This document shows positions 1 through 12,334 of a stretch of 64,000 nt of DNA, one piece after another; the first letter of the stretch is position 1; each line of letters starts with the position of its first letter. The notes under the pieces are model-generated. The model did not search any database, was not told the origin of the DNA, and saw only the letters and a program-made list of their open reading frames with translations. The stretch is from NCBI GenBank assembly GCA_951213105.1, contig OX578136.1:76938437-77002436 (forward strand), in the 5' to 3' direction. Position numbers and translations under genes: made by a program. This DNA is from Amaurobius ferox. Its lineage: Eukaryota > Arthropoda > Arachnida > Araneae > Amaurobiidae.

Positions 1-2196
1 CTTCTAAAATCAACACTGCGTAGATGTAATTCAAAAATGTGTATAGTATATATACAAATTTATACAAATACATTCTACATTTAGACTAAAATGCATCTCT
101 TATACAAGGACACTTGAAGCTCGTAAAATATTTATTCCCTTTCATTTTCAGAGAAATAATAGAGAACTTTCGTTATTCACTTTGGAATCTGCGTTTAACT
201 AGGTTAGGAAGAAATATGACCAGACACATTATTTTCGCCTAACTGAGTGCTAAATGCTGCAAAGCGACGACGCAGAACAATACTAAAGTTGGAATTTTTT
301 TTCTTTCTGAATAAGAAAAAAATATACAAAAAAATTCGTAGATATGATAAATCGCACATTTAATGCTCAAAGAAGTGAGAGACAGTGCAAATAAAACGCA
401 AATACATTTTTATAAAATAGTACAAAATGAAGAAATACAAATTAAATGTTAGGAAAAAAATATCAGTATATTCTATTTTCATCTGATGTTCCCTCTTTCA
501 GTCAAAATGGTGTGTATAATTTATTAGATGGTGTATATAATCGATATCATCTGGATGTTGTAAGGATACACTATATCTTCAGATTTTATAAGACGGATCA
601 TGGACAGTCAGACGTTATGAAGAGCTATTAAGGGGTCCAAACCTCGTGTTCTATTTAGGTTTTATTGAATATGTATAAAAGTATACCAAACTGGACACTG
701 GGACCCCAAACCACTAAATATAAAAAACAGTGTTCCGAATATTATCGAACTATACCAAAACACAACACCATTTTCGCCTCCGTCGAATTTGACGCCAAGA
801 CAATCTGACCTCCATTGATACATCCATTTGTTATCTATTATACAGTTTGTCACTGTTTATTTATACTATATTTATTTCGTACTAGAAAATGTACCGGACA
901 TTTCCATGGAATTAAAGCAGGGGTTAGTTGAATTCATTAATCTAAAAGCAGACATAATTATTGAATTTATTCTTATGTCAACTGCTCACACCAATTCTCT
1001 CACACAATCAGACGATTTACATATTTATATAAAGTAATAAAATAAGTAAAATGTATTCATATAAGTGAAAGTGACACGCAATCCGAGTGCATCGGCCTTT
1101 TCAAATTAAACATTACGCCTTTCCCCCTATGAACACAACCTAAATAGAAACAGAAAACCGCAATTTCAATATCTAGTTGCGGCGTTAGCCCACTCTAAGT
1201 CGGGCAAAATTGAAATTTTAATTTCAACAATCTCAGCACAATTGTATTAATTTATATATTGGTATTCTTTTCCGCAAATTCTTTTCCGCATTTTTATATT
1301 TGCAATCCTACATTGCATTTCCAGTTTGACCTCTCATTAAACCACGAATGAAACAAACTGGATCCGATCTCTCCCCCCCCCACCTCCCCGCGACCACACT
1401 TAGCCAGCAATTTCCGGAATCATGCGAAAAAGAAAATAAAAACCGGAATTCTTTATCTAAACGAGGATACGCTTAAACCTCACCGAGACTAGATATCAGC
1501 GAACATTTTCGAAATACTCACAGGACTTCGCCAATCTTTAAAATTCTGTACAGGAAAACAAATATATTTTTCGAAATCTTGGCACATGGAGTCCTATGAT
1601 ATACATTTAATTGTAGTTTTTAAAAAATATATATCGTATCATGAACATTGTATTAGAAGATAGCCGTTTTAATAAGAGTTATTCATCGGTCCAGAATAAA
1701 AATTCTGTGGCATCTAATCGGGGTTTTCTAAATTTTCGACACCTGAGCAACATTTTCCCAAATCTTAGCTTTAATTTAAAAAAAAGATATTGTAGCGCTA
1801 AAATTGAGGTGTGGTTTGGATTTTTGCTATCTTTCTTCCGAGTTTTTGTCATTTCACAGCTTTTAAAAATCTGAAAAAAAAACTAAATTTTTTAAGAAAT
1901 TTGGGCTCTTCAACACCTTTTTAAAAACCTTCCACTTCCGCTTAGAATACATTCAAGTTTGCTGACGAAAATCGGGAAAAGATACATTTTTTTAGTACGG
2001 AGTGTGAAATTCGCCCAAAACCTGTGCTTCATAAATTAACTAAAGTACATTCGAATTTTTAAAAAATATCGCCGACGTCTGTCGTACCGTGAGTTCTAAC
2101 CCAGTATGAAGTACGCGACTGTCTGAAGATAAGATTTTTCGATGCAAACGACATATACACAAACAGATAAACAGACAGATAAAGAAAAATATTTTT
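1..2196. other. AT-rich intergenic DNA, no gene recognised
   Basis: Only short chance ORFs (under 80 codons) are open here and none resembles a known family. There is a C-rich run near 1373-1390. No repeat boundary is visible. Confidence 0.6.
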
Positions 2197-2920
2197 ACTT
2201 TCCCTGCAATACATGGTAACGTGTGGGGAAAGTATTACAACCATGCCGAAAATCGCAACTCGAGTTTTCGACGGATCTACACGTTTCGAGACCTAGAATA
2301 CGAAAAAATGTTTTTAGCGTGACGTCTGTGTATGTGTCTGTCTGTCTGTGTAATGTATGTATCCACTCTAACTCAAAAACTAATGGACCGAATTTCATAG
2401 AATTTGGTAGTTAAGTAACTTGGGTATGACCCTGGTGCTGATTAGTTTTTAGTACGATTCTGAATAAAAAAACCCACATTTTTTTGCGAAATGGCCCCTC
2501 AAAAATTGAGTTTATCCACTCTAGGTGAAAAACTAATGAACCGAATTTCACAAAATTCGGTAGATAAGTCGTTTGTGGATAACCCTGGAGCTGAGTAGAT
2601 TTTGTTACGAATCGGATAAAAATAACCTGACTTTTTTGCAAAATGATCCGCAAAAATCGTGAAAATCTAAAATAAAAACTACGTACGTTCAAATATATCC
2701 AATAAATGCTTGTTTTATGCGTAATTTTTAACGACGGAAAGAATAAGATCAACCCCATTACACTAGGACTAGCCATTCTCGAGATATTTTAGTTTTTTAT
2801 ATTTTCTCTACGCCACCTTTGAAAATAAGTCCAGTTACCAAATAAGAATGAACATTGAATTAAAATTAAATTAAATTAAATTAAAATAAAGAAACGTGGA
2901 TATAAGTCTTCAGGGAAAGT
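2197..2920 (-). repeat. hairpin-ended dispersed repeat, copy A
   Basis: The segment is bounded by a 10-bp inverted repeat, ACTTTCCCTG at 2197 and CAGGGAAAGT ending at 2920. It matches the segment 38444-39172 in opposite orientation through most of its length. Shared blocks include TCGACGGATCTACACGTTTC-like and GACGTC sequences, a short GTCTGT run, and the phrase ACTAATGGACCGAATTTCA occurring twice in diverged form. One end folds as a hairpin (ACTTTCC to GGAAAGT, about 35 nt). No protein is encoded; it behaves like a MITE. Confidence 0.75.
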
Positions 2921-3639
2921 CATGTACTCTCCACGTCAGATTTTTTATAATGTAAGAAATGCAGGGTTTCCAGAACTCCAGCACGAAGTCATAACATGAA
3001 CTGGAACCCCTGATCTCTGAATCTCGAAACTAGAAACTCTATGTTGACAAATCAGTCTTAGAGATTTCTAAATGGTAATGATAACTGTTAAACATTTCTA
3101 TCTTGAAATAATGTTTTACAGTCTTTTCGATTAGACTAATTTGTTATATGTATAAAAATTGAGATGTTTAATTAAATCATGTTATATTTTAATCCAATAA
3201 TGTTGAATACATTAAGTAAGAAAATAGAACTATATTCAACTGAATATATCTCAAACTCATAGAATCAGCACATGTTCCTAAAGTGAGGAACGTGCTGTGA
3301 TTGCAGATAACAGCAACAATGGACCAGTTCCGTGCTTATTTAGCTCTTCATCAGCATGGAATAGAGATGCATGGGATTAGAGCAAGAAACTGTCTTGCGC
3401 TATAGTATTGCAAAACTAATGTTTTATCAATAATAAGGCGAAACTGGTCATGGATGCTGCTAAGAGAAAGGTAATTTCTAATTTGTGTTACTTCCACTCC
3501 TCAATGTTAACATTTAATTAAAGAAGTGAGAATCATGAGTTGGTTCAAATGAGACGTTTCGTACTCTAAACCCACATGCACTATTACAAACTGACAAATA
3601 CTATATAGAACTGGTAGAATTTTCTTCATGGAAAATATA
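2921..3639. other. intergenic, no gene recognised
   Basis: Nothing is recognised. The first ~25 bp beyond copy A (CATGTACTCTCCACGTCAGA) are also shared with the sequence outside copies B and D, so the repeat may extend slightly past its inner inverted repeat. Confidence 0.5.
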
Positions 3640-4396
3640 CTGAATTGGAAATGTGTAAATTGGTCTGCCAGGAAATGTGTAAACGGGCTGCCTTAAAATA
3701 TGTAAATGGTTGAATGGGAATGTGCATACGGGTTGAATGGAAATGTGTAAATGGGTTGTCTGAAAATGTGTAAACGGGTTGAATGCAAATGTGCAAACGG
3801 GTTGAATGGAAATGTGTAAATGGGTTGTCTGAAAATGTGTAAATGGGTTGTCTGAAAATGTGTAAACGAGTTGAATGGAAATGTGTAAACGGGTTTCCTG
3901 AAAATGCGTAAACGGGTTGCCTGAAAATGTGTAAACAGATTGAAAGGAAATGTGCAAACGGATTGAATGGAAATGTGTAAATGGGTTGTCTGAAAATGTG
4001 TAAATGGGTTTTCTAAAAATGTGTAAACGGATTGAATGGAAATGTGCAAACGAGTTGAATGGGAATGTGTAAACGGGTTTCCTGAAAATGCGTAAACGGG
4101 TTGTCTGAAAATGTGTAAACGGATTGAATGGAAATGTACAAACGGGTTGAATGGAGATGTGTAAATGGGTTGTCTTAAAATGTGTAAATGGGTTGTCTGA
4201 AAATGTGTAAACGAATTGAATGGAAATGTGCAAACGGGTTGAATGGAAATGTGTAAATGAGTTGTCTGAAAATGTGTAAATGGGTTACATGAAAATGTGT
4301 AAACGGGTTGAATGGAAATGTGTAAACGGGTTGAATGGAAATGTGTAAACGGATTTCCCGAAAATGCGTAAACGGGTTGCCTGAAAATGTGTAAAC
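3640..4396. repeat. 23-bp minisatellite, about 33 copies
   Basis: Tandem units alternate between two types, one reading GGAAATGTGTAAACGGGTTGA then AT, the other GAAAATGTGTAAATGGGTTG then TCT. The period of 23 bp was measured from successive GAATG starts at 3781 and 3804. Since 23 is not a multiple of 3 and the minus-strand unit has no stop, long minus-strand frames stay open (210 and 118 codons), giving a 23-residue peptide repeat. These frames are by-products of the repeat. Confidence 0.9.
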
Positions 4397-4706
4397 TCCT
4401 TGAAATATTAGAGAAACTAGGTTACTGCTGAATATAGGATTAAATATTTTTGGCTTCTTAACCCCGGGGTAAAGGGAAATGACACAAAGAAGAAAAAATT
4501 AAGATGAACGAATAAAGTTATCAAAGTATGACTGTCACAGAGAAGGAGGTGAAAGAAGAGAAAAACAGTCGTTAAAAAGCTTGCAGTTTTACTAGCATGT
4601 CAAATTTATAGATATCTGCACTTAAGGATTTATTCAAGCTATAACTTTTTTCTCAAAATAAATCGACTAAATGACGTTCCAGTGAAAATTAAAGTTTGGA
4701 GTTATA

Positions 4707-6165
4707 TACTCTCTGGCATAATAATATATTTACACCCATAAAAATTGAGCTAAAGCCGTGAAACTCGGTATGCAATTGCCGTTTCAAGAGTTACGTATAT
4801 GATCAAAGTGTCAGCGCCAATGATGTTATTGCATAAATCCTATAACCATGAGTCCAATGATCGACGTTCTCACTCACGAGAAATTAGAACTGAAGTTTCT
4901 GCTTTGATAGTGCAAGTTGGGTACAAAGATGATTTTGAGATATACTCGACAGCGCTTTACGCAATTATCGGATATAGAGACGTCGCATCACAGGCCTAAT
5001 GGATACTGGTTGATCCAGCAGGCGTATCAGTCTATATCTCGGTCGGATGAATATGGTAGTTGATTGGTGTTGTCAACAGTAGATCAAAGAAGGCACATGT
5101 AACTATCTCATATGCTCAAGATGCCCCAAACATACTACAGCTCGAGAGGATTGTATAGTCATGCGAGGAGCCACGGCCACACCAATGGCGTCGTTGTCGG
5201 GCATTCGAAGGCCATTTCCATTCTCCATGCATCCTGCATTAAGGGATATTATTCGGAGACTACTGGCAGAAGATAGGATTAGGAGTCGAAGGCTATCAAT
5301 GTACCTACCACTGACCCCTCAACATAGACGGAGTCGTTTGACTTCGTGCCGAGCTCGGTCAGTCTGGACAGTGCCCGATTGGAGGCATGTTGCCTTTAGT
5401 GACAGATCCTGCTTCCCTCACAGGGCTAATGACTGCCGTATACGTATGTGGAGGAGGACTGGGGGGGGAAGACATCAATGTGGACCTGACCTACCTCTCG
5501 GTTTACAGGTTTTGAAGAAGTACTGGCCAGAATCCCAATCCCGTATTTGTTGTCGAGTGGCACACGGTCAATGCACGTTTTGTGCCACTCTGTGGAGCCG
5601 CCTCGTTGGTTAACCCATATCTTCTAGTTATGCTGCAATCCAATCTAAGGACTCGCTTGTAAGTCGACGATATTCTGCAACCGATTGTTTTGCTTAAGCT
5701 TTCAAACCACATTGGTACCATTTACCAACAAGACAACGTTCGACCGCATACTGCAAGACTTTCTCAAAAATGTCTTCAAGGATTTAGTACATTCCTATTG
5801 CCATCTAGTTTCCCAGACTTATTGGCAACAGAAAACGTCTGGGATATGCTTGGATAATAATTGTTGCCGTCTCAGAATACCACTGAATTAATTGGCCAGT
5901 TGCACTACGTGTAGCAGAATCTTCCGTAGAGGTACATCAGCAACTTTACTGACACTATGTTGCACCGAATATCGGCCTGTATAGCTACTAGTAGAGGATT
6001 TACCACATTAAATGTGAGATTGTTACCCCTCTTCCTTAATAAAGCGTTTTTTTCTCCCAAATTTAATCATTTGCATGTCTCTTCAAACGATATATACATG
6101 GTGAGTTTCCCCGCCTCAGCTCAATTTCTTGTGGGTGCATATATATTTTTGCACTGGGATATTAT
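4707..6165 (+). mobile_element. decayed Tc1-like DNA transposon
   Basis: Two ends pair as imperfect terminal inverted repeats of roughly 80 bp. On the left, AAATTGAGCTAAAGCCGTG begins near 4741; on the right the reverse complement reads AAATTGAGCTGAGGCGGGG, near 6123 downward. Both are preceded by an A/T-rich block and CACCC. The interior holds a broken Tc1 transposase. Exact outer borders are uncertain by about 10 bp. Confidence 0.7.
4975..6020 (+). pseudogene. Tc1-like transposase, inactivated
   Basis: Tc1 transposases are nuclear DNA-binding enzymes with a paired-type helix-turn-helix N-terminus and a DDE catalytic core. Here the N-terminus is recognisable near 4995 (ITGLMDTG, then a stop). 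The longest open stretch, 5161-5613, contains LTPQHRRSRL and FSDRS where the family has FSDES around the first catalytic Asp. The second-Asp block survives near 5730 as QQDNVRPHTARLSQ, in another frame. The third block near 5835 reads TENVWDMLG then stops. The C-terminus, near 5960, reads HRISACIATSRGF. At least three frameshifts and several stops make it non-functional. Family assignment is secure; source lineage is not. Confidence 0.85.
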
Positions 6166-7192
6166 GGTTTAAAGACATTTATTACCGACCTGTATTGCTC
6201 CATGTGTGGTGAAAAGAGGATGTCAAATTTACATATAGCAGAATATTATATTATGAAAATAGTATTTATTAGATCTGGCAACAGCGTTTGAAATTCTCAG
6301 GTTATCTGCTCGATGCTGTGGTCCATTTTTCTCATTGCATAATGCTGTCGGTGAATCTAGGTCGATGTCATTAGTGTTGAGTTTCAGCAAAATAATGTCA
6401 TATGTTTGCAATATATTTATTTATTGATTTTAATATTATTATTAGGATTCAGCAAGTCTCGAACCCAGTTTCTTTTTCTATTTCTTCTAACAAAGTTATT
6501 GGTCAAAAAAAGTCGAAGAAAATCTACCAAGCATTCAAAGAACTAAAAAGATTGGCATGCTACTGTAAATGCTACTTTGCACTAAATGGTCTGGTGGTCG
6601 CAAAAATTTCAATATTCAGTGTATTTTAAGAATAACATTTTATTGTCATTATTACCATTATTCAGAATTATAAAAGTTCAGAAATAAATCAAACTTTCTA
6701 AAAAATATGAAAAATAGTTGTCACTCCAACGTAGACAGAATTGATTGTTAACAAACTATTGTTCTTTATAGATTTAACTGTGTACATAAGCTACTTTATG
6801 GCAATATGATGTTCACAATGATTATGTTTTACGAATAAATTTCTAATAAAAACATACATTCCAAATCCCGTTAAGTGCACCTGTATTCACTAATTATATG
6901 TTCAGAGACCGTAATCTGAGGTTATTGTGTTGGAAAAAGAGTTCTCAATTCAAAAAGGATAAAAAATAATTTTGAGATAATTGCATTCAACTTAAAAGTC
7001 AGAGGAAGTAAAAATGTAATTATCTTTCCACTTTGGAAGAGAAAATTGTTAGGAGCATTTTCCAGGATGATAAAAAAAAGATACTCACTTAAAATTCGCG
7101 TTTAAACTGCCCTATAAAAAATATAACCATTTTTTATGGGTATCAAATGTTAACACTTGTAAACATCTGAAGATGGAAACGAGGTGCTTCTA
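6166..7192. other. intergenic, no gene recognised
   Basis: AT-rich sequence with no recognisable ORF or repeat. It lies between two DNA transposon remnants. Confidence 0.5.
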
Positions 7193-7194
7193 TA

Positions 7195-7952
7195 CAGGGT
7201 GATTAAAAAAAGATTGTCCAACCTTTACGAGGTGGTTGTAAACACCAAATCAAGCATTTTCCGTCAAGGTTTACCAGGTCGGAAAGAAACGTAAAGACGT
7301 TACAGGGCTCTTACTTGTTGGGAAGCCCCCTCTCCTCAAGCTTAAAAGCGTTATTCTGGTTGTTATTTTCTGACTGAAGAAGAAAACTACGTATGCAAAT
7401 TTCATCTGAGGAAGAAGAATAACTGCTATGCGAATTTAAGTAACACCGAATTTAAGGCCTTATCGGTTTGCAGCAATATTTGCAGCTCCAACTTTTGAGG
7501 CTATGGAGGAATTTACAAATAGGGGAAAAGCCGATATACATTTAATCAATATATCTTCTCTTTGTGAGGATATCTCAAGAGTCTCGTATATGATACTCCC
7601 TTTATATCTGAAGAGGAACTCGTAGTCAGAGTTTCGGCCACTACTGCCGAAGTGCGCGACATGTCTGGTTTGTTCGAGAGAGTTCGGCAATACCTCAATC
7701 GACGCTGTGAGACATGTATTCAGGTTGGCGGTCGCTCTTTTGAGCCATTTCTATAATTGCTGTTTATTAAATGTCATTTTATAGCTTCTAAGTCATTCTT
7801 GTGTTTTCGCTACACCTCGTCGGTTTCGCCATTAAGCACCCACTGGCGCCTTTATATTTCACTTTCGACCCGATAAACTATGACGAAAAATGCTTGGTTT
7901 TGTCTGTACTATCACCTCGTTAAGTTTGGCTCATCTCTTTTGAATCATCCTG
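7195..7952. mobile_element. mariner-type non-autonomous element, 758 bp
   Basis: The ends are long imperfect inverted repeats of about 100 bp. The left begins CAGGGTGATTAAAAAAAG and the reverse complement of the right begins CAGGATGATTCAAAAGAG. Both then share ACGAGGTG, AAGCATTTTCCGTCA-like and GGTCGGAAAG-like blocks. TA dinucleotides flank both ends (7193-7194 and 7953-7954), the target duplication of Tc1/mariner elements. The interior has no transposase. A 76-codon minus-strand frame at 7460-7690 is open but matches nothing I know. Confidence 0.85.
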
Positions 7953-7954
7953 TA

Positions 7955-8387
7955 TAAAAATAATAATCTGCAAAATTATTTCTTGGGACTAAAATTACTC
8001 CATATATGATTAACAATGGGAATCAATATTTTAAAAATAACTGTAAAATATCAAATATCAGCCAGAATATATATAAATAACAGAATGATATCATGAATAC
8101 TAACCATAATTTGAAACGTAAGTATACTCATATTGTTTTTTATTCGAAAATAACTATGCTGGAAATTAAAAGCCTGTCTTTGGTTCGATAGCACTCGACA
8201 TGAATCAGCCTCGTGTTTCACCAAATGCATTAATACAAGAAATTTCATTATAAGCGTTTAATTTGATCCAGAGATGCCATGCTTACAAACTAATTTTGCA
8301 AGTCTATAAACTCGCACATGGACTTTTACAATATACACAGGCAGATACAAATAGTACATCATTGAAAAAATTATTGATTCGTATTAT
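7955..8387. other. intergenic, no gene recognised
   Basis: No recognisable coding, RNA or repeat feature is visible between the mariner-type element and the 1.3-kb dispersed repeat. Confidence 0.5.
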
Positions 8388-9705
8388 TAACACTTTACAA
8401 CAAAGTTAAAAAGTGTTTATGACTTTGTTCATTCTGTCTGTCTGTCTGTCTATCTGTCTGTCTGTTAGCTGTATAACTGTCGTAAAAATCACTTAATAAA
8501 AATGAAATTTTAGTATGTTATTCAGACGGTCTGTAGGACCTATGGGAATATAAATGAATAATATCACCCAATTAGTTTTGGATGGAAAACGGGTAGAAAA
8601 AATGAAGTACATCGAAACCTATGGGACCAAATTTTTCAAACATTTCTAAGCTGATTTAAAATTCACAAATTGCTTCAAAAATTTTAGGTAATATTCAAAT
8701 TGTTCCATAAAATATATAAAAAAATCAGCAAAATATATTCAGTAGTTTTTTAAATAAAAATTAAAATAATAATTACACCTCTTATATGAAGCGATCACGT
8801 GACCATGATATGAAAAGATCACGTGACCCACTTTAAAAGGAAATATGGCATCCATCTTGTCTCAAAATCGTGATTTTTAAAGTTCTTTTTAATTCATATT
8901 GAGTGTTGTATCCGTCCTAAAACCGCTTTATTTTCGCTTAAATTCTGTGCATCTACATACTGAAACAACGCAATGACAATATATTGGAGTTTAAATGATC
9001 ATTCAAATTTTATTATTTCTATTTTTATTATATCTATAGCCTATTTTTCACTTACGTAAAATGTAAACAGCAAAATATGTAGGATGAGTTGTATAAGAAT
9101 TGCTGCTTTTTTTAACGCAAAAGTATTTAGCTCATGGAGTCTGCATAGCTGATATGGATGAAATATTCATTGATTTTACAGAGAGAAGGAAGATTTTTTT
9201 CGATGAAGTTTTAAATATAGAGTTTAATTACTTGTAGCTCCATGGTCTTAAGTTTTTAAATAAAATAAATTATTTTAGTACTGTGATGAATGAAATGAAT
9301 GGGAAAATGTTATGAATGAAATGCTGCTTTTATAGAGAGAGCCAGGTGTGTTATTATTTCTATGACGTCATTTGAATGAATGTCAGTTGTTTTCGATGAA
9401 GTTTTCAAATATAATAAATTATTGTAGTATTATGATAATTTTAAAAATATTAGAGAGGAATGTATCGCACTTTAGAGATGTTTAAACCAGGCAATTTATA
9501 TTTCAATGCCGTCATTTGAATGAAGTTCATTTTTTTCGATGATGGTTTAAGTTTGAAAATATAATAAATTAATGTAGTGTTGTGATAAGTTTTAAAGTAT
9601 TACCGAGGAATGTATTGCATTTTAGAGATGTTTAAATAAAATTGCATTGAAGTTGGAAAGTGTTTCATAATCAATGCTTTATACATGATTGATCTTTCTT
9701 GTTAT
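8388..9705 (+). repeat. 1.3-kb dispersed repeat, copy 1
   Basis: This segment aligns by eye with 21811-23165 over its whole length. Shared landmarks include AACAAAGTT...AAAGTGTTTATGACTT at the start, a CTGTCTGT run, the doublet GATCACGTGACC, TATGGCATCCATCTTGT, and at the end GAAGTTGGAAAGTGTTTCAT. The start can fold on AACACTTT/AAAGTGTT. Its right half is itself about three diverged copies of a ~120-180-bp unit containing TTTTCGATGAAGTTTT. No transposase or RT is encoded; the class is unknown. Confidence 0.8.
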
Positions 9706-9711
9706 TTGTAT

Positions 9712-10166
9712 TGTTATATTCTGGAATCGTCGGTTACTTTCAGATTACAAGAATGAGTCCAAATTTCTGGATAGTTAACATGTTTATTTTAAAGCAGTAA
9801 TAAGTGTAGAGAGGAACAATATACAGCGCTCACAATCTAACCTACAATATTACTGAACTACTGTCAGATACAATAAAACAGCAATTGAATGCTCAGCAAA
9901 TTCACAAAATAGCGGATGCTATTCTGAAGACACTGCCGTAACCCACAATTCAATTTAGCTCGTATCACATCAACTGCTCCAGCCTTGCGATGTCTCATTT
10001 ATATACTATACGCGTAGAAACTTCCAGAAGGAACTCGTATCTCAATAATTAATCATTATTCCGAGAATATTCTAGCACATTGGAAACTTGCTAAAAGTCG
10101 CTTGTTTGACGATAAATTGTCCAATCTTGATACCCCTCCTCGAAATGTAGGATATGACAACCCTAG
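9712..10166 (-). mobile_element. solo LTR with heat-shock-type promoter, copy 1
   Basis: Read on the minus strand, this segment aligns end to end with 47998-48445. Both start with AGGGTTGYCA and pass through a GAGGAGGG block. Both then have heat-shock-like pentamers, a TATA box, GAGCAGTT, an AATAAA signal and CGATTCCAGAA near the TAACA end. Equal lengths (455 and 448 bp) and promoter-then-polyA order fit U3-R-U5 of an LTR retrotransposon. No gag-pol lies beside it, so it is a solo LTR. Target duplications were not found, so the outer borders are tentative. Confidence 0.72.
9972..10073 (-). promoter_or_regulatory. HSE plus TATA plus start-site promoter in LTR 1
   Basis: On the minus strand, in order: paired pentamers AGAATATTCT (10064-10073); a perfect three-pentamer element reading CTTCTGGAAGTTTCT (10016-10030, alternating nGAAn/nTTCn); TATAAAT (9997-10003); and GCAGTT (9972-9977), whose A sits 28 bp from the first T of the TATA box. 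This is the standard layout of an arthropod heat-inducible Pol II promoter. An AATAAA signal follows at 9783-9788. Function is inferred. Confidence 0.65.
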
Positions 10167-10350
10167 ATTCACGTAAAAGGAATGGCTGCTTGTAAAGACG
10201 TTTCTCCTTGAGTACAGCAAAGACCTTAAATAGAAATAAAGGTCCGCGATCTATTATTTGAATAGAAACATAGAACATTGAAAGATTATACATATTCGTA
10301 AGAGTGTTCAGGAATGCATAAAGAGTACATTTCCACCAAAATAGAAGAGT

Positions 10351-10741
10351 GCCTACCAGCGAGCCCTGCTAATCAACTAGGGTTTATAGCATTCAGTGGG
10401 ACATCGAGGCGCAACCACTTCATTTCTTTTCCAGCAAAGCCGCAACCTCGGTCGCGAAACACGGCGGAATCATTCACCGGGCAGGGGCCGAAGGCGCCTG
10501 CCGGGCCCGACTCCGGTCACCGGCCAGACCTGGGCTCAGGGCATAAATAGCCACAGTCCCGTGATCCGGCCACCTGGAAGAGTCCGGGGACTGCCTCGTC
10601 ACTTCCGCAATTGCATCCGTGAGTCATCAGCAGCGAGGTTGAGATACCCCCGGATTAATTTACCCCCCAGTTTGGAGGATCAAGGCTACAGAGCCAACAT
10701 CCGAAACCACCATCTTGGGTGGCCCGCCCCGGGGGGGGGAG
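10351..10741. mobile_element. GC-rich 391-bp insertion with 16-bp target duplication
   Basis: The insertion is flanked by perfect direct repeats ACCAAAATAGAAGAGT at 10335-10350 and 10742-10757. It is much richer in G and C than its surroundings and ends in a run of nine G. It contains GCATAAATAG, a TATA-like sequence, near 10540. The long frames across it are open because the sequence is GC-rich; no domain is recognisable. A 16-bp duplication points to target-primed reverse transcription, so this is probably a SINE or a retrocopy of some RNA. Its source is unknown. Confidence 0.7.
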
Positions 10742-10757
10742 ACCAAAATAGAAGAGT

Positions 10758-12005
10758 CGGATTTTTGATTCCATCACAAAAATTTCTTACTTACAATATG
10801 CTTACAATATATACTTACACTTACAATATACTTACAATATACACTTACTTTATACTTACAATAAAGTGGCCTGAAGTTCACAAATTTGCTAAAATAATAA
10901 AATGAGCATATTACATGTTCCCATAATTTGTTTTAAAATGTTCTCATTCAGAAGTAGTACATTTAAACTAGAACTTTTTCTATTGCTGAAAATAAACTTT
11001 AATGTCCTATTTCGGTTTGCTGCATAGCGACTGAGTCGATTTTGACTAGGAGAAAATTTGCAAATCACTTCATCTTCTATTCATTCTGAGTAAGAAAGTG
11101 TCGAATGTTTACAGATCTGGAGTATAAATCGCCATGGACGCAAGAATACTATATCGTTTTGCTTTCACCAGAAACGACTTGACAGACAGTGCTTAGTGTG
11201 CAGGAGCATTGCTATGGTACTATAATGAGATCCGTGTGATTTCTGAATTCTCATCAGTAGTGTGATGACGACCTGCAGCAACTCTATGATTTTTTTCTTA
11301 AGTAACATAAAGAAACTTGAAACTTGTAAAGAGGAATTTTCTGAAAACAGCGCAAATAAGGATCACATGTAAGTTGTGTCCCGCCACATAGCATCCGGCC
11401 ACTCAAACAGCTGCTCATACCCTAGGGTGAGTCGTGTGGTCTGGTTTTTTCACGCCACATAGCACAAGAAGGATATTTTGGGCTCAATTTGCTTAGCCCC
11501 CAACACTTGTCTACCGTTTGTTCACATGATTTAGTGAACTTTTAGATATCTTCTTCCAACTAGGTATTACAAGGAAATATATATCAAAGCAGACGAATTT
11601 ATTGAAATTGTGGCGCATTAAACGGTATTTAAATTAAATACAATTGCCTAAGTGACAACAGACCACAATTAATTCATTGTGTTGTCCGTTGTTTCTTATA
11701 AACAGCAACTTGATTAATAACATAAAATTAATTTCACTTATCCAATAAACAAACATTACATCGGTGAAGTAAAGCTTTATTAATTATTATTAATTTTATT
11801 ATTAAATTTTAGAATAGCTAATTTATCAATTATTAACATAATAGTTACTACAGTTCTTTTCGTGTTGTGATACAATACGAATACTATTAATTTAGTACAC
11901 TGGCTACTGAGCCTTCAAAATATTTATGTAAGTGTTTACCTGATTTATCTTTGATGCCTCTCGTTGGGCCTGGACTCTTTGTCCAGTCATCTGTCGTTCT
12001 GACAC
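10758..12005. other. intergenic with short CTTACAATA microsatellite
   Basis: CTTACAATA-type repeats occupy 10785-10862. The phrase CGCCACATAGCA occurs twice (near 11383 and 11453). No gene is recognised. Confidence 0.5.
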
Positions 12006-12017
12006 ACAATTTTGCTG

Positions 12018-12322
12018 ACGGCGCGGTAGCCCAGTGGTTAACGCTCGGGAGTTGCACTCGGTAGACTCGGGTTCGATTCCCGCAACTGCCCAAACTGCCG
12101 CCGTGCTCACGCGGAATACGATTACGTTAAACATACGGGTCCGTAAGTCCTTCGGAGAGGTTGGTGGTAGGGGAAGGGAGGTGGCTTTGGCGAGGGAACG
12201 GTCCTTGTGGATGCCTCCCCCATTAAGTTCCGGTCTAAATTGTGTGGCACTTCCCGGCCGTCCAATCAGATACTTTGCACCTTTCTGGTAGGTCGGACGG
12301 TCTGGGTCTCAACAACAACAAT
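12018..12322 (+). mobile_element. tRNA-derived SINE (family 1), intact copy
   Basis: Perfect 12-bp target duplications ACAATTTTGCTG flank it at 12006-12017 and 12323-12334. The head has Pol III boxes: A box TAGCCCAGTGG at 12027-12037 and B box GGTTCGATTCC at 12070-12080. A ~220-bp unrelated body and a short (AAC)n tail follow. Other copies lie at 35427-35721, 43105-43385 (minus) and, as a tail fragment, 25926-25982 (minus). Such elements move with LINE enzymes supplied in trans. The tRNA of origin could not be assigned. Confidence 0.9.
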
Positions 12323-12334
12323 ACAATTTTGCTG

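Noticed and set aside
3601..4233. 210-codon frame as a possible repetitive structural protein
   Set aside because: It is translation of the 23-bp minisatellite; other frames are open for the same reason, and there is no signal peptide.
10396..10905. 169-codon Pro/Arg-rich frame as a gene
   Set aside because: It spans the GC-rich insertion and its flank, crosses the target duplication and shows no domain.
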